A stretch of 64,000 bases of DNA. It comes from Streptomyces sp. NBC_00576. GTDB lineage: Bacteria; Actinomycetota; Actinomycetes; Streptomycetales; Streptomycetaceae. The notes below the pieces were generated by a model. It had not been told where the DNA came from. It was given only the letters and a program-made list of their open reading frames with translations, and did no database searches. Positions 41,595-50,113 of this stretch are shown here, one piece after another. Location of the stretch: positions 496,001-560,000 of the forward strand of contig NZ_CP107780.1 of the NCBI RefSeq assembly GCF_036345175.1. The letters run 5' to 3'. The translations under genes and the position numbers were made by a program. Numbering within the stretch: the stretch's first letter is position 1; each line of letters starts with the position of its first letter.

Positions 41595-42725
41595 TCATTC
41601 CGCGTGGTGCGCTGACGTCTCGGAGGTCAGCGCCCGGGTCGACCCGCGCACCTTCAGCTCCGGCAGCAGCTCGATCCGCCGCGCCGGCCCCGCCGCGCCG
41701 CCGCGCGGGTCCCGCAGCCGATGCAGGAGCAGTTCGGCGGCGGCCCGGCCGACCTCACCCTTGGGCGGGGACACCGCGGTGAGGGGGGTACCGCCGAGGG
41801 CGGCCACGACGTCGTCGTACGCCACGACCGAGCAGTCCTCCGGCACCCGGACCCCGTGCGCGGCCAGGTCCTGGACCAGCATCAGCGCGTCCACGTCACC
41901 GTGCAGGACGCACGCCGTGGCGTCCAGTTCGCGCAGGACGCCGGGCAGGTCGACGGCCGGGCGGTCCGCGCCGGCCGTACGGTCGGGGCCGGCCTCGGGG
42001 GAACTGAGCGTGAGCGTCCAGGCGTCGAGCTCCGGATGGGCTCCGGCGATCTCGGTGAGGGCGGCGCGCAGGGCCCGTGCGGTCGGGCTGTCGTCGCGAG
42101 CGGCGAAGACGATCCTGCGGTGACCGAGGGCGACCAGGTGTTCGACGGCGAGATGGGCGCCGTACCAGTGGTCGGAACAGACGGAGTCCAGGGCATGCAG
42201 CGCGCTGCCCGCACGTGGCCTGCGTTCCATCAGGACCGTCGGTACGCCCAGCCCGCACAGCCACTTCGCGTCGGCCTCCTCGGCGGCGAGGGTGCGCCAG
42301 CGGGGGGCGATCAGCACGCCCCGGGCACCGTCCGCCAACGCCCGCTCCACCAGGGGCTGTTCGGCGCCGGCGACTTGCGGGGCGATGTGCAGGGCGATGC
42401 GCAGCCCTGCCTCCTCCAGGACGGGACGGGCGCCGTGCAGGGTCTCGTAGAGGTAGGAGTGGCGGGCGGGGACGACCAGGACGACGGTGTCGCCATCCTC
42501 TGGCGCGGTGACGGACTCGGACGGGGCGTCCGGCACCGGGAGGGTGGAGCGGGCGACGCCATGGCCGCGCCGGAGCCTGCCCTCACGGGCGAGTTCCTCC
42601 ACATCCCGGCGGACGGTGACCACCGAGACCTCCAGTTCGGCGGCGAGGTCGGTCACCCTGGCCGCGCCGCGCGCCTGCACGGCGGCCAGGATCCGCTGCC
42701 GCCTCAGTTCGACCGGCTCGCGCAT
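41595..42725 (-). CDS. DeoR-HTH / LacI-type sugar-binding transcriptional regulator
   Basis: Predicted 376-residue regulator. A DeoR-type winged helix (residues about 1-60, 'RVTDLAAELEVSVVTVRRDV') is joined to a LacI-like periplasmic-binding domain ('VLVVPARHSYLYETLHGARP', 'HWYGAHLAVEHLVALGHRRI', 'CSVVAYDDVVAALGGTPLTA'). This hybrid is common in Streptomyces sugar operons. It is upstream of, and same strand as, the deleted transporter, the dehydrogenase and the DUF2264 gene, and should respond to the sugar they handled. ATG at 42723-42725. Confidence 0.9.
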   Translation of the reverse strand: MREPVELRRQRILAAVQARGAARVTDLAAELEVSVVTVRRDVEELAREGRLRRGHGVARSTLPVPDAPSESVTAPEDGDTVVLVVPARHSYLYETLHGARPVLEEAGLRIALHIAPQVAGAEQPLVERALADGARGVLIAPRWRTLAAEEADAKWLCGLGVPTVLMERRPRAGSALHALDSVCSDHWYGAHLAVEHLVALGHRRIVFAARDDSPTARALRAALTEIAGAHPELDAWTLTLSSPEAGPDRTAGADRPAVDLPGVLRELDATACVLHGDVDALMLVQDLAAHGVRVPEDCSVVAYDDVVAALGGTPLTAVSPPKGEVGRAAAELLLHRLRDPRGGAAGPARRIELLPELKVRGSTRALTSETSAHHAE

Positions 42726-42791
42726 ACCGTTCGCTCCCTCACGTTCGAAATGTTCGTTTGAACGCTTCGCCGCGAAGCATAGCGATCGGCA

Positions 42792-42875
42792 GGTCAAACA
42801 GCGGCATCACTACCGGAACAAGGGATTCCGACCGAATCCCATCCCTTATCGACCGATCTTGACCATCGGTCAAAC
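42792..42875. promoter_or_regulatory. Two GGTCAAAC repeats upstream of the repressor gene
   Basis: GGTCAAAC at 42792-42799 and 42868-42875 are 76 bases apart in the 247-base gap between the divergent repressor and MHYT genes. Together with the copy at 41585-41592 they may be operators for autoregulation. The rest of the gap is unusually AT-rich (about 42790-42900) and has no gene. Confidence 0.4.
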
Positions 42876-42972
42876 AAAATTCATTGAGTACTCGCGGTAA
42901 CTGCTTGCTTTACCCACACTTGAGGCGAGAAGTTCATCTCTCAACATGTTGTATCTCGGGGGGAATTGGCAT

Positions 42973-43854
42973 ATGCAAGGAACAATTGACGGATTCAGTT
43001 ATGGGTTCGTCACCCCTGTCGCCGCCTACATCATGGCCTGCCTGGGAAGCGCCCTGGGGTTGCGCTGCGTGGTCCGAACGCTGCTCGACCAGAACTCGTG
43101 GAAACCGGGTTGGCTGGCACTGGGGGCAGCGGCCATCGGGTGCGGAATCTGGACCATGCACTTCATCGCGATGATCGGGTTCCAGGTAGAGGAAACCGCG
43201 GTCCGCTACGACACCGGGCTGACGGTCGCCAGCCTCGCGGTGGCGATCGTGGTCGTCGGTATCGGTGTGTTCGTAGTCGGGTATCGCGGCGCCACGCCTG
43301 CGGCGCTTGCCATCGCGGGCATCGTGACCGGCCTCGGTGTCGCCGCGATGCACTACCTCGGTATGGCGGCGCTCCATCTGAACGGCTCGATCCACTACGA
43401 CGGCGTGACCGTGGCGCTCTCCGTGGTGATCGCCATCGTCGCCGCGACCGCCGCTCTGTGGGCGGTCGTCTCCATCCGGGGGTTCCTGACCAGCCTCGGG
43501 GCCAGCCTGGTCATGGGTGTGGCCGTCACCGGTATGCACTACACGGGCATGGCCGCCGTCAGCGTGCACGTGCACGACCCGGGCAACACCATCTGGTCCG
43601 GCGACTCACCGACCTCGCTGCTGCTGCCGATGCTGATCGGCCCCATCATCTTCCTGCTGCTGGCCGCGGTCGTGGTGATGTTCGACCCGCTGCTCGTGCT
43701 GGGCGACGGGGAGTGGGGCGCAAAGAGTTCCCGGCAGCAACCCGCGCGCCAACTGCCGCAGATACCGAAGCAGTCGGCGACGCAGAACGGGGGACAACCC
43801 TCCCCTCGTTGGCAGCGGACGCCGACTCCGACCCGGACGGATCTTCGACTGTAG
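42973..43854 (+). CDS. MHYT-domain integral membrane protein
   Basis: Predicted 293-residue protein with seven membrane helices and three MHYT-type motifs: MHFIAM, MHYLGM and MHYTGM, each at the end of a helix, as in the MHYT sensor proposed to bind copper and detect O2, CO or NO. In many bacteria this domain is joined to GGDEF or EAL output; here it is alone with a Pro/Gln/Thr-rich cytoplasmic tail. ATG 42973 is chosen because a run of G residues lies about 10 bases upstream; an ATG nine codons earlier is possible. The output partner is unknown. Confidence 0.9.
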   Translation: MQGTIDGFSYGFVTPVAAYIMACLGSALGLRCVVRTLLDQNSWKPGWLALGAAAIGCGIWTMHFIAMIGFQVEETAVRYDTGLTVASLAVAIVVVGIGVFVVGYRGATPAALAIAGIVTGLGVAAMHYLGMAALHLNGSIHYDGVTVALSVVIAIVAATAALWAVVSIRGFLTSLGASLVMGVAVTGMHYTGMAAVSVHVHDPGNTIWSGDSPTSLLLPMLIGPIIFLLLAAVVVMFDPLLVLGDGEWGAKSSRQQPARQLPQIPKQSATQNGGQPSPRWQRTPTPTRTDLRL

Positions 43855-43874
43855 GACATTGCTACGGTGCCCCG

Positions 43875-45416
43875 ATGGTTGACTCTTCACGGGCCCACTC
43901 CTCCCGCGACACCCCCGAGGGCGCCGGCTGGGGCCTCGAAAGCCCGGGCACCTACCGGGAGTTGATGCCGCGTCGGGTCGAGAAGCTCTCGTGGGTCAAC
44001 CCCCGGACGCTGTGGCCCGCCCGCAACGGCGTGCTGGCCTCCTGGTTCGGGGACCCGACGGGCCGGACCCGAAGCCGGCTGGCGGCACAACGGACGGCCG
44101 CGGGCGGGCCCGCGGACAAGGTGATCCGGCGAGACGACCCGGACCGCTTCTCCTTCATGGTCATCGGCGACACGGGCGAGGGCGACGCACCCCAGTACGC
44201 CGTCGTCCCGGGCTTTCTGAAGGCCGGTCAGGACACGGCGTTCACCGTGCTCGCCAGTGACGTGATCTACCCGGTCGGGGCGACCGACGACTACGGCACC
44301 AAGTTCTTCCGCCCCTACCAGGACTACCAGGCGCCCATCTACGCGATACCGGGCAACCACGACTGGTACGAGGACCTCAACGGGTTCATGCGCGTGTTCT
44401 GCGACGCCCCACCCCTGCCCGCGGATCCCGCGCCCCGCCCCCTCACCCGGGCCTGGCTGCGCTCGCTCCTGTGGCACAGGCCGAGCGCCGTCGACGAGCA
44501 ACGCCTCGCCGAGGCACGCGAGTTGCGCTCGGCGCCCGCACAACAGGCCCTCCAGCCCGGCCCGTACTGGGCGATCGACGCCGGACCCGTGCGCGTCATA
44601 GGCATCGACACCGGTCTCCTGGGCACGCTGGACGCCGAACAGGGCCGCTGGCTGAGGGAGATGTCCGAGGGACCGGTCCCGAAAATCCTTGTCACCGGAT
44701 CACCTCTGTACGTGGACGGCGAGCACCACCCCTGCCCCATCGAGGGCGGCGGCACGGTCGACGACCTCGTCCGCGATCCGGAGCGCAACTTCGTGGCCGC
44801 GATCGGCGGCGACATCCACAACTACCAGCGCTATCCAGTGAGCGTGCACGGCCGCACCGTTCAGTACGTGGTCTCGGGCGGCGGCGGTGCGTTCATGCAC
44901 GCCACCCACACCATCAAGCGCGTCTCGGTCGCCGATGTCACCGAGGACGACTTCCGCTGCTATCCGCTGCGCGGCGACTCGCTGGCCTTCTACAGCAGGG
45001 TCTACGGCCGCCGGCTGCATCTGCGCCGCTTCTTCACCCTCTCCGAGGCCGAGGCGACGGCCGTGATCGCCGAGCGCCTGGGCATCCGGCCGGCGCGCGC
45101 ACCCGGGGAGCCCGTCCGGCTGACCTGGCGCATCCGGCTGGTCGCCGGTCTGCTGGGCACGGCGCGCCGTCCCGACCGCACGCGGCGTTTCCGGCTCCCG
45201 GTCCGGAAGGCGTACACGCAGCTGTTCTCGCCCGGTTCGGCGACGTACAGCCCGCCGTTCTTCAAGAGCTTCCTGCGCCTCGACGTGTCCCCGGAGGCCA
45301 TCCGGCTGCGCTGTTTCTCGGCGACCGGCAAGCTCAGGCAGGAACTGGATCCGCCGGTCGAGGACGAGGTGGTGATCCCGTTGACCCGGTCGCCTGGCAC
45401 AATCGGCGAAGCGTGA
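43875..45416 (+). CDS. Metallophosphatase (calcineurin-like phosphoesterase)
   Basis: Predicted 513-residue protein. The dimetal site is readable as 'MVIGDTGEGD', 'DVIYPVGATDDYG', 'IYAIPGNHDWYEDL' and 'VAAIGGDIHNYQRYPV', followed by 'GGGGAFMHATHTIK'. No signal peptide is visible, so it is probably cytoplasmic. The first 75 residues and the last 130 are family-specific extensions without a known domain. The gene begins 20 bases after the MHYT gene and ends 30 bases before the LLM gene, so the three may be transcribed together. The substrate is unknown. Confidence 0.88.
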   Translation: MVDSSRAHSSRDTPEGAGWGLESPGTYRELMPRRVEKLSWVNPRTLWPARNGVLASWFGDPTGRTRSRLAAQRTAAGGPADKVIRRDDPDRFSFMVIGDTGEGDAPQYAVVPGFLKAGQDTAFTVLASDVIYPVGATDDYGTKFFRPYQDYQAPIYAIPGNHDWYEDLNGFMRVFCDAPPLPADPAPRPLTRAWLRSLLWHRPSAVDEQRLAEARELRSAPAQQALQPGPYWAIDAGPVRVIGIDTGLLGTLDAEQGRWLREMSEGPVPKILVTGSPLYVDGEHHPCPIEGGGTVDDLVRDPERNFVAAIGGDIHNYQRYPVSVHGRTVQYVVSGGGGAFMHATHTIKRVSVADVTEDDFRCYPLRGDSLAFYSRVYGRRLHLRRFFTLSEAEATAVIAERLGIRPARAPGEPVRLTWRIRLVAGLLGTARRPDRTRRFRLPVRKAYTQLFSPGSATYSPPFFKSFLRLDVSPEAIRLRCFSATGKLRQELDPPVEDEVVIPLTRSPGTIGEA

Positions 45417-45446
45417 ACGTCCGTACGACGATCGTTGGAGGAGCCC

Positions 45447-46478
45447 GTGCCGTCTCCCTCACAGCCGCTGCGCAAGCTGGGCTTTCTCACCATCGGGCTG
45501 TTCGACGGCGACGATCCGCGGGCGGGACACGAGTCGACGCTGGAGATCATCGAGCTGGGTGAGCGGCTGGGCTTCGACAGCGCGTGGCTGCGCCACCGCC
45601 ATCTCCAGTACGGGATCTCCTCCCCCGTGGCCGTCCTCGCGGCGGCCTCGCAGCGCACTCGCCGTATCGAACTGGGCACCGCGGTCATCCCGCTCGGCTG
45701 GGAGAACCCGCTGCGTCTGGCGGAGGACCTGGCAACCGTCGACATCCTGTCCGGGGGCCGGCTCAACCCGGGTCTGAGTGTGGGCCCGCCGATGCACTAC
45801 AACCAGATCAAGGACGCCCTGTACCCCGACACGGCGGACGCCGAGGACTTCAGCTACCAGCGGGTCGATCGGCTGCTGGACCACGTACGGGGGAAGGCGG
45901 CCAGCGACTTCAGCGGGGTCGAGGGGTTCGAAGTGTTCTCGGACCGGGTGCAGCCCCATTCCCCTGGGCTCGGAAACCGACTCTGGTACGGCGGCGGGAG
46001 TCTGCGGTCGGCGCAGTGGGCCGGTGCGCACGGCATGAACTTCCTGACCAGCAGTGTCGTCAAGGCCGAGGGCGATGAGGAGTCGCCGGACTTCGCCGCG
46101 ATCCAGCTGGCGGGCGTCCGGGCCTTCAGGGCCCACCACCCGGACGGCGACCGGGCCCGGGTCTCCCAGGGTCTCGTCGTCATCCCCACCGACAGCGCCT
46201 CGCCCGAGCAGCGCGCGAAATACGAGGAGTACGCAGCCAAGCGGCTGCCGCGGACCGCGACCCCGCAGGGTCCGGCGCGGCTGATGTTCGCGCCGGACCT
46301 CGTCGGCACATCAGCCGAGATCGCCGAACGCCTGTACGCGCACGTCGCGTTCCAGGAGATCGACGAGGTGGCCTTCGCGCTGCCCTTCACCTTCGACCAC
46401 GAGGACTACGTCCAGATCCTCACGGACATCGCGACCCGGCTCGGTCCCGCGCTGGGCTGGCAGCCGGCCACCGCCTGA
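45447..46478 (+). CDS. LLM-class flavin-dependent oxidoreductase
   Basis: Predicted 343-residue luciferase-like monooxygenase fold. Blocks 'LGFLTIGLFDGDDPRAGHES', 'RIELGTAVIPLGWENPLRLA' and 'DLATVDILSGGRLNPGLSVG' are typical of the TIM-barrel flavin site; 'NRLWYGGGSLRSAQWAGAHG' follows in the second half. It would use FMNH2 or F420H2; the sequence does not distinguish them with certainty. The GTG at 45447 has GGAGGA directly upstream; a GTG four codons earlier lacks spacing. It is convergent with the TauD-like gene, 7 bases between stops. Confidence 0.88.
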   Translation: MPSPSQPLRKLGFLTIGLFDGDDPRAGHESTLEIIELGERLGFDSAWLRHRHLQYGISSPVAVLAAASQRTRRIELGTAVIPLGWENPLRLAEDLATVDILSGGRLNPGLSVGPPMHYNQIKDALYPDTADAEDFSYQRVDRLLDHVRGKAASDFSGVEGFEVFSDRVQPHSPGLGNRLWYGGGSLRSAQWAGAHGMNFLTSSVVKAEGDEESPDFAAIQLAGVRAFRAHHPDGDRARVSQGLVVIPTDSASPEQRAKYEEYAAKRLPRTATPQGPARLMFAPDLVGTSAEIAERLYAHVAFQEIDEVAFALPFTFDHEDYVQILTDIATRLGPALGWQPATA

Positions 46479-46485
46479 CCCACCC

Positions 46486-47487
46486 TCACCATCGCCCGGG
46501 TTCGGTGCCGATGACGGGCTCCGACGGCCTGCCGTCCACGCCGGCCGGGATGTCGCCGGTCAGCATCACGCGGTGCATGACCCGGGGGTGGCCGAGGTGG
46601 GCGTTGTCGCTGGGGGCGAGGTGGATGGTGGCCCGGTTGTCCCAGAAGGCGACACTTCCGGGCTCCCAGCGGAAACGGACCGTGTACTCGGGCCTGGTCG
46701 CCTGTTCGAGGAGCATCTCCAGAAGCAGCCGGCTCTCCGCCCGGGAGACGTCCACGATCTGCTCCAGGTAGTAGCCGTTGACGAACAGCACCCGCTCCCC
46801 CGTCTCCGGGTGGACCCGCACCAGCGGGTGCACGGAGGCGATCTGATGGTCCAGCAGATGCCGGAGGTACGCGTCGTCGCCGGGCCGCGCCTGGTAGCCG
46901 ACGCCGAGCCGGTGCTCGGCCCTGAGACCGTCCACGAACTCCCGTACGGGCGCGGAGAGTCCGGCGTACGCGGCGGCCAGGTTCGACCAGGTCGTGTCGC
47001 CGCCGTACGGCGGTACGGTCTCGGCGCGCAGGATGGTGGCAGCGGGCGGGTCGATGCGGGCGCCGTGGTCGCAGTGCCAGCCGCGCAGCAGCGAGTGGCG
47101 GCGCCGCTCCAGCCACTCGGCGTGTTCCATGCCGTAGCGTCCGCCCAGCTCCAGCCGGTCGGCGGTCGTCTCGATCTCAGGGAACTCGGGGGGAGAGGCG
47201 CCGCCGCGCCGTCCGAGGACGACGAGCTCGCCGAACCGGCGCGCGAAGGCGATGTGTCCGGCGTGGTCCAGCCGCTGCCCGCGGAAGAACACCACCTTCC
47301 AGCGCAGGACGGCCGCCCTGATCGCGGCGACCGCGGTGTCGTCGAGGGGCTCGGTCAGGTCGACTCCCGAGATCTCGGCGCCGATGTGCCCGGCGACGGG
47401 CCTCACCTCCACCCCGGCGGCGTTCGTTGACGCCAACTCCTGCTCGGGCGGCGGTACTTCGCCGTTCGTGGCATGGTCCGTCCTCAT
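46486..47487 (-). CDS. TauD/TfdA-family 2-oxoglutarate dioxygenase
   Basis: Predicted 333-residue dioxygenase. The opening 'VRPVAGHIGAEISGVDLTEP' is the TauD hallmark. The iron site is His138 and Asp140 in 'GWHCDHGARI', with the distal His about residue 305 in 'RVMHRVMLTG'; the 2-oxoglutarate Arg should be in the final segment. Family members oxidise taurine, phenoxyacetates, sulfonates or amino acids. The ATG at 47485-47487 has no close neighbour upstream on its strand. No sulfonate transporter adjoins, so the substrate is open. Confidence 0.88.
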   Translation of the reverse strand: MRTDHATNGEVPPPEQELASTNAAGVEVRPVAGHIGAEISGVDLTEPLDDTAVAAIRAAVLRWKVVFFRGQRLDHAGHIAFARRFGELVVLGRRGGASPPEFPEIETTADRLELGGRYGMEHAEWLERRRHSLLRGWHCDHGARIDPPAATILRAETVPPYGGDTTWSNLAAAYAGLSAPVREFVDGLRAEHRLGVGYQARPGDDAYLRHLLDHQIASVHPLVRVHPETGERVLFVNGYYLEQIVDVSRAESRLLLEMLLEQATRPEYTVRFRWEPGSVAFWDNRATIHLAPSDNAHLGHPRVMHRVMLTGDIPAGVDGRPSEPVIGTEPGRW

Positions 47488-47565
47488 GCACGCTCCGATC
47501 GTGGGTCGGTCGTATCGGTCCTGCTGGTGAGCGTATGCGCTCCACTTGAGCCGCGGTTTGTCTCC

Positions 47566-47619
47566 GCGGGCCGGTGGGGACTGGTCGCGGAGTTCTCCAC
47601 GCTCCCTTGGGCGCGGGGT
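47566..47619. repeat. Streptomyces dispersed intergenic element, copy B
   Basis: GGCCGGTGGGGACTGGTCGC (47569-47588) matches 38123-38142 in 18 of 20 positions, followed by a decayed version of the usual GC-rich stem up to about 47619. Its presence here argues that the open frame crossing it does not begin upstream of it. Confidence 0.55.
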
Positions 47620-47629
47620 TTCAGCGGGG

Positions 47630-47868
47630 CGGGCGAAGGAAAACGCTGCGGCGACGACGTCCGGGCAAGTGCCTTCGTTCTGCGACTGCCTGTCGGGGAG
47701 CCCGGACCCGAGGCGTGCGTGGTCTGCCGCAAGCCCGTGGCGGACGAGCACTGGCGGCTGGACGCGGTCGGCGAGGCACGGCTGCCCGCCGTCGTGCTGC
47801 TCCAGCCGCGCGGCCATGACGACCTGGCCGAGCTGGGCCGCTGCAACGCGCCAGGCGCGCCGTCCTGA
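47630..47868 (+). pseudogene. Possible truncated gene remnant with a CxxC motif
   Basis: The frame ending at the stop 47866-47868 keeps G/C third positions over about 75 codons and contains 'CVVCRKPVADEHWRLD' and a hydrophobic strand 'LPAVVLLQP'. No ATG or GTG with a ribosome site is found between the intergenic repeat and the CxxC motif, and the frame runs upstream through the repeat. I read it as the 3' part of a small gene whose start was lost, or as a gene with an unusual start; the function is unknown. Confidence 0.35.
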
Positions 47869-47973
47869 CCATGGACGGCGTCGCACGGGTGCACGTCCAC
47901 CGGTGGGGCGACGCCGGCCGCCGGGGGCGGGACGGCGTACCTGGAGCAGCCTGCCCCTCCCCCGCCGGGTTGC

Positions 47974-48762
47974 CTACGCGCCCACCCCAGCCATCCGCCA
48001 CCCCTCCGTCCGGTCGTGCTGGGAGATCGCCTCCGCCGTGGCCATGACCAGCGGGGCCAGCTTGGACGGCTGGAGCATGTTCAGCGGGCCCACGACACCC
48101 ACCGACGCCACCACCGTGCCGCGCGCGCTGCGCACCGGGGCCGCGATCGCTCCCCGGCCCTCGCGCAGGGAGCCGCAGACCATCGCATAGCCTTCGCGTC
48201 TTATCTTGCTCAGGTGATTCCGTAACGTGGTGCCGTTGGTGATGGTGGCGGGGGTGTACGCGCGCAACGGGCCGGCGCAGATCTCGTCCTGCAGAACGAC
48301 ACCCGCGTTCGCCAGCAGCACCAGGCCCGTCGCGGTGACGTGGAGGGGAAGCCGGCGGCCGGGGTCGCCCCAATAGGCCGTGAGACCCGGGTCGTTGGAG
48401 AGGAAGGACAGGCAGACACTCTCCGTTCCGTCGCGCAGGGCGAGGACCGCCGCGCCGCCGGACTGGCCGTGGAGTTCCACGAGGTGGGACTGAGCGGCCT
48501 CGACCAGGCCCGAGTAACGGGGGGCCAGCGTCGCCGTCTCCCAAAGTCTCAGGCCGATGCTGTATCCGCCTTCCTCTCCTCGTTCCAGTGCGCCCCAGCC
48601 ATGGAGCTTGTTGACGATGCGATGGACCGTGGCGACCGGAAGACCGGAGCGCCGACTGATGTCGCTCAGCGTCAGGGTGCGGTTGTCGCGGTCGAAGACG
48701 CCGAGAATGCTGAGCGTCCGGTCGACAACCGAGCGCTCGGGGGCGCCGGAGTGGGTGGTCAT
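47974..48762 (-). CDS. IclR-family transcriptional regulator (TTA codon)
   Basis: Predicted 262-residue regulator. The N-terminal winged helix ('SDISRRSGLPVATVHRIVNK') and the C-terminal effector domain ('PLHVTATGLVLLANAGVV', 'REGYAMVCGSLREGRGAIAA', 'VASVGVVGPLNMLQPSKLAP') fit the IclR family, which usually governs small aromatic or carboxylic acid use and sometimes specialised metabolism. Codon 180 (48223-48225) is TTA, so full translation should require the bldA tRNA. It is divergent from the AraC-type gene with 137 bases between starts; both may act on the lipid synthase operon to the right. Confidence 0.9.
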   Translation of the reverse strand: MTTHSGAPERSVVDRTLSILGVFDRDNRTLTLSDISRRSGLPVATVHRIVNKLHGWGALERGEEGGYSIGLRLWETATLAPRYSGLVEAAQSHLVELHGQSGGAAVLALRDGTESVCLSFLSNDPGLTAYWGDPGRRLPLHVTATGLVLLANAGVVLQDEICAGPLRAYTPATITNGTTLRNHLSKIRREGYAMVCGSLREGRGAIAAPVRSARGTVVASVGVVGPLNMLQPSKLAPLVMATAEAISQHDRTEGWRMAGVGA

Positions 48763-48899
48763 CCCGTCAACTTCCCTTCACCTGCACATCATGTGAGGAC
48801 GGTTACTCGTGCATGCACCAGAAAGTGATCTGGCAACGGGCGGCCACGCCTATCATTGATTTTTAAAGAAGCTTGAGAAAGGTCGATTCCGGAACGCTC

Positions 48900-49793
48900 A
48901 TGGTCGATTTCGCTTCGTTACCGATCCCCGTGATCCCCTACACCCCCGTCTGCAGACCCGGGGTCGGCATGGCCGTGACCTCGCTCAGCGAGGCGCGCGC
49001 GAGGATCCCCATGGACTTCGCCATCGCTCCCCACCGGCTCGCCTACCACCAGATCATGCTGGTCGGGTCGGGAACCGGCGACTTCACGATCGACTCCACG
49101 CGCTACCCGTGCCAGGCGGGCTCCCTGCTCTGGATCCGGCCGAACCAGGTGATCCAGTTCGCGGCGGCGACGAACATGGAAGCCAACCTCGTCATGTTCA
49201 CCGAGACCTTCCCCCTGCAGCTGCGCGCCCACCTGGGAGTGGTCGACGATGTCCTGCGTCCCTGCCACTGGCAGCTCCGCGACGACGAGCTGACCGCTTT
49301 CCGGCGGGTACTGGCCCTGATACAGGATGAGTTCGAGCGGCCCGACCAGGGCCTCGGCGAGGACATCCTCAAGCATCTGCTGGCGGTCGCCCTGATGCAC
49401 ATCGGCCAGATCTGCCGCAGCCAGCGCAATGATCACCGGGAGGCCGACACCCCCTCCGGCGAGAACGGCGAGCTGTTCCTGCGTTTCCGGCGCGAGCTGG
49501 AGGCCTCCTACCGCACGACCCGACTGGTCGAGGACTACGCCGCAGCACTCAACTGCACGCCCCGCACCCTGTCCCGGGCCTGTCGCATCGTCGCCGGCGC
49601 CTCCACCAAGGACCTGATCGACGCCCGCGTCGCCCTGGAGGCGAAGCGCCTGCTGGCCCACACGGATCTTCCCGTCGGCAGCATCGCCCGCCAGCTCGGG
49701 TTCACCGAAGTCACGAACTTCGGCAAGTTCTTCGTGCGACGGGTGAATATGACACCCGGCACATTCCGGCGCGGCGACGATCCGCAGAATTAG
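48900..49793 (+). CDS. AraC-family transcriptional regulator (TTA codon)
   Basis: Predicted 297-residue regulator. Residues about 20-120 form a cupin-like sensing domain ('GSGTGDFTIDSTRYPCQAGS'), and the C terminus is an AraC double helix-turn-helix ('LVEDYAAALNCTPRTLSRAC' and 'VGSIARQLGFTEVTNFGKFF'). Codon 7 (TTA at 48918-48920) makes it a likely bldA target, early enough to block translation almost completely. The ATG at 48900 is used; a TTG nine codons upstream is possible. It is the nearest plus-strand gene before the acyl carrier protein gene, with a 451-base gap, so it is the best candidate pathway regulator. Confidence 0.9.
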   Translation: MVDFASLPIPVIPYTPVCRPGVGMAVTSLSEARARIPMDFAIAPHRLAYHQIMLVGSGTGDFTIDSTRYPCQAGSLLWIRPNQVIQFAAATNMEANLVMFTETFPLQLRAHLGVVDDVLRPCHWQLRDDELTAFRRVLALIQDEFERPDQGLGEDILKHLLAVALMHIGQICRSQRNDHREADTPSGENGELFLRFRRELEASYRTTRLVEDYAAALNCTPRTLSRACRIVAGASTKDLIDARVALEAKRLLAHTDLPVGSIARQLGFTEVTNFGKFFVRRVNMTPGTFRRGDDPQN

Positions 49794-49974
49794 CGTCGAC
49801 GCCGCGGCGACCGGCCGGAACTTCACTCACCGGTAACATATTCCGCCTCGCGTTCTACGCCCGTAAACCACGATTTCTTTCCACTCTCCGGAAGAGCGGT
49901 TGTCCGAGATTCAGCGAGCTGGCAAGACTGTGGCCTGCGTGCTTCGGGCGGCCACTCTCGAACGCAGCTCCTTT

Positions 49975-49990
49975 CATGTGGAAGCACATG
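49975..49990. promoter_or_regulatory. Dyad in the AraC / lipid-synthase intergenic region
   Basis: CATGTG and CACATG flank the four bases GAAG. It lies 254 bases before the acyl carrier protein start. It may be a regulator site; AraC proteins often bind direct rather than inverted repeats, so the ligand could be another protein such as the IclR-type regulator. The gap 49794-50244 holds no gene. Confidence 0.35.
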
Positions 49991-50101
49991 TCTGGACCAA
50001 ACAGACCCGCTTCCTACCACACCCGTCTACTGGTGGCTTGTTCTCGCCGCTCGCGGTGAAGTAAGTCACAAAAGACGCTGCCGTCTATCTCGACCCATTT
50101 C

Positions 50102-50113
50102 CGTACCGGTACG
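50102..50113. promoter_or_regulatory. 12-bp palindrome CGTACCGGTACG upstream of the lipid-synthase operon
   Basis: A perfect palindrome without spacer, 131 bases before the acyl carrier protein start codon, next to an AT-containing stretch (CTATTAAT, 50115-50122) that could be part of a promoter. No -35/-10 pair is convincing. Confidence 0.3.

Noticed and set aside
47473..47868. Full-length 131-codon gene starting at ATG 47473
   Set aside because: Its first half overlaps the start of the TauD-like gene and a dispersed intergenic repeat, and has poor third-position bias; only the last 75 codons look coding, so I list a remnant.
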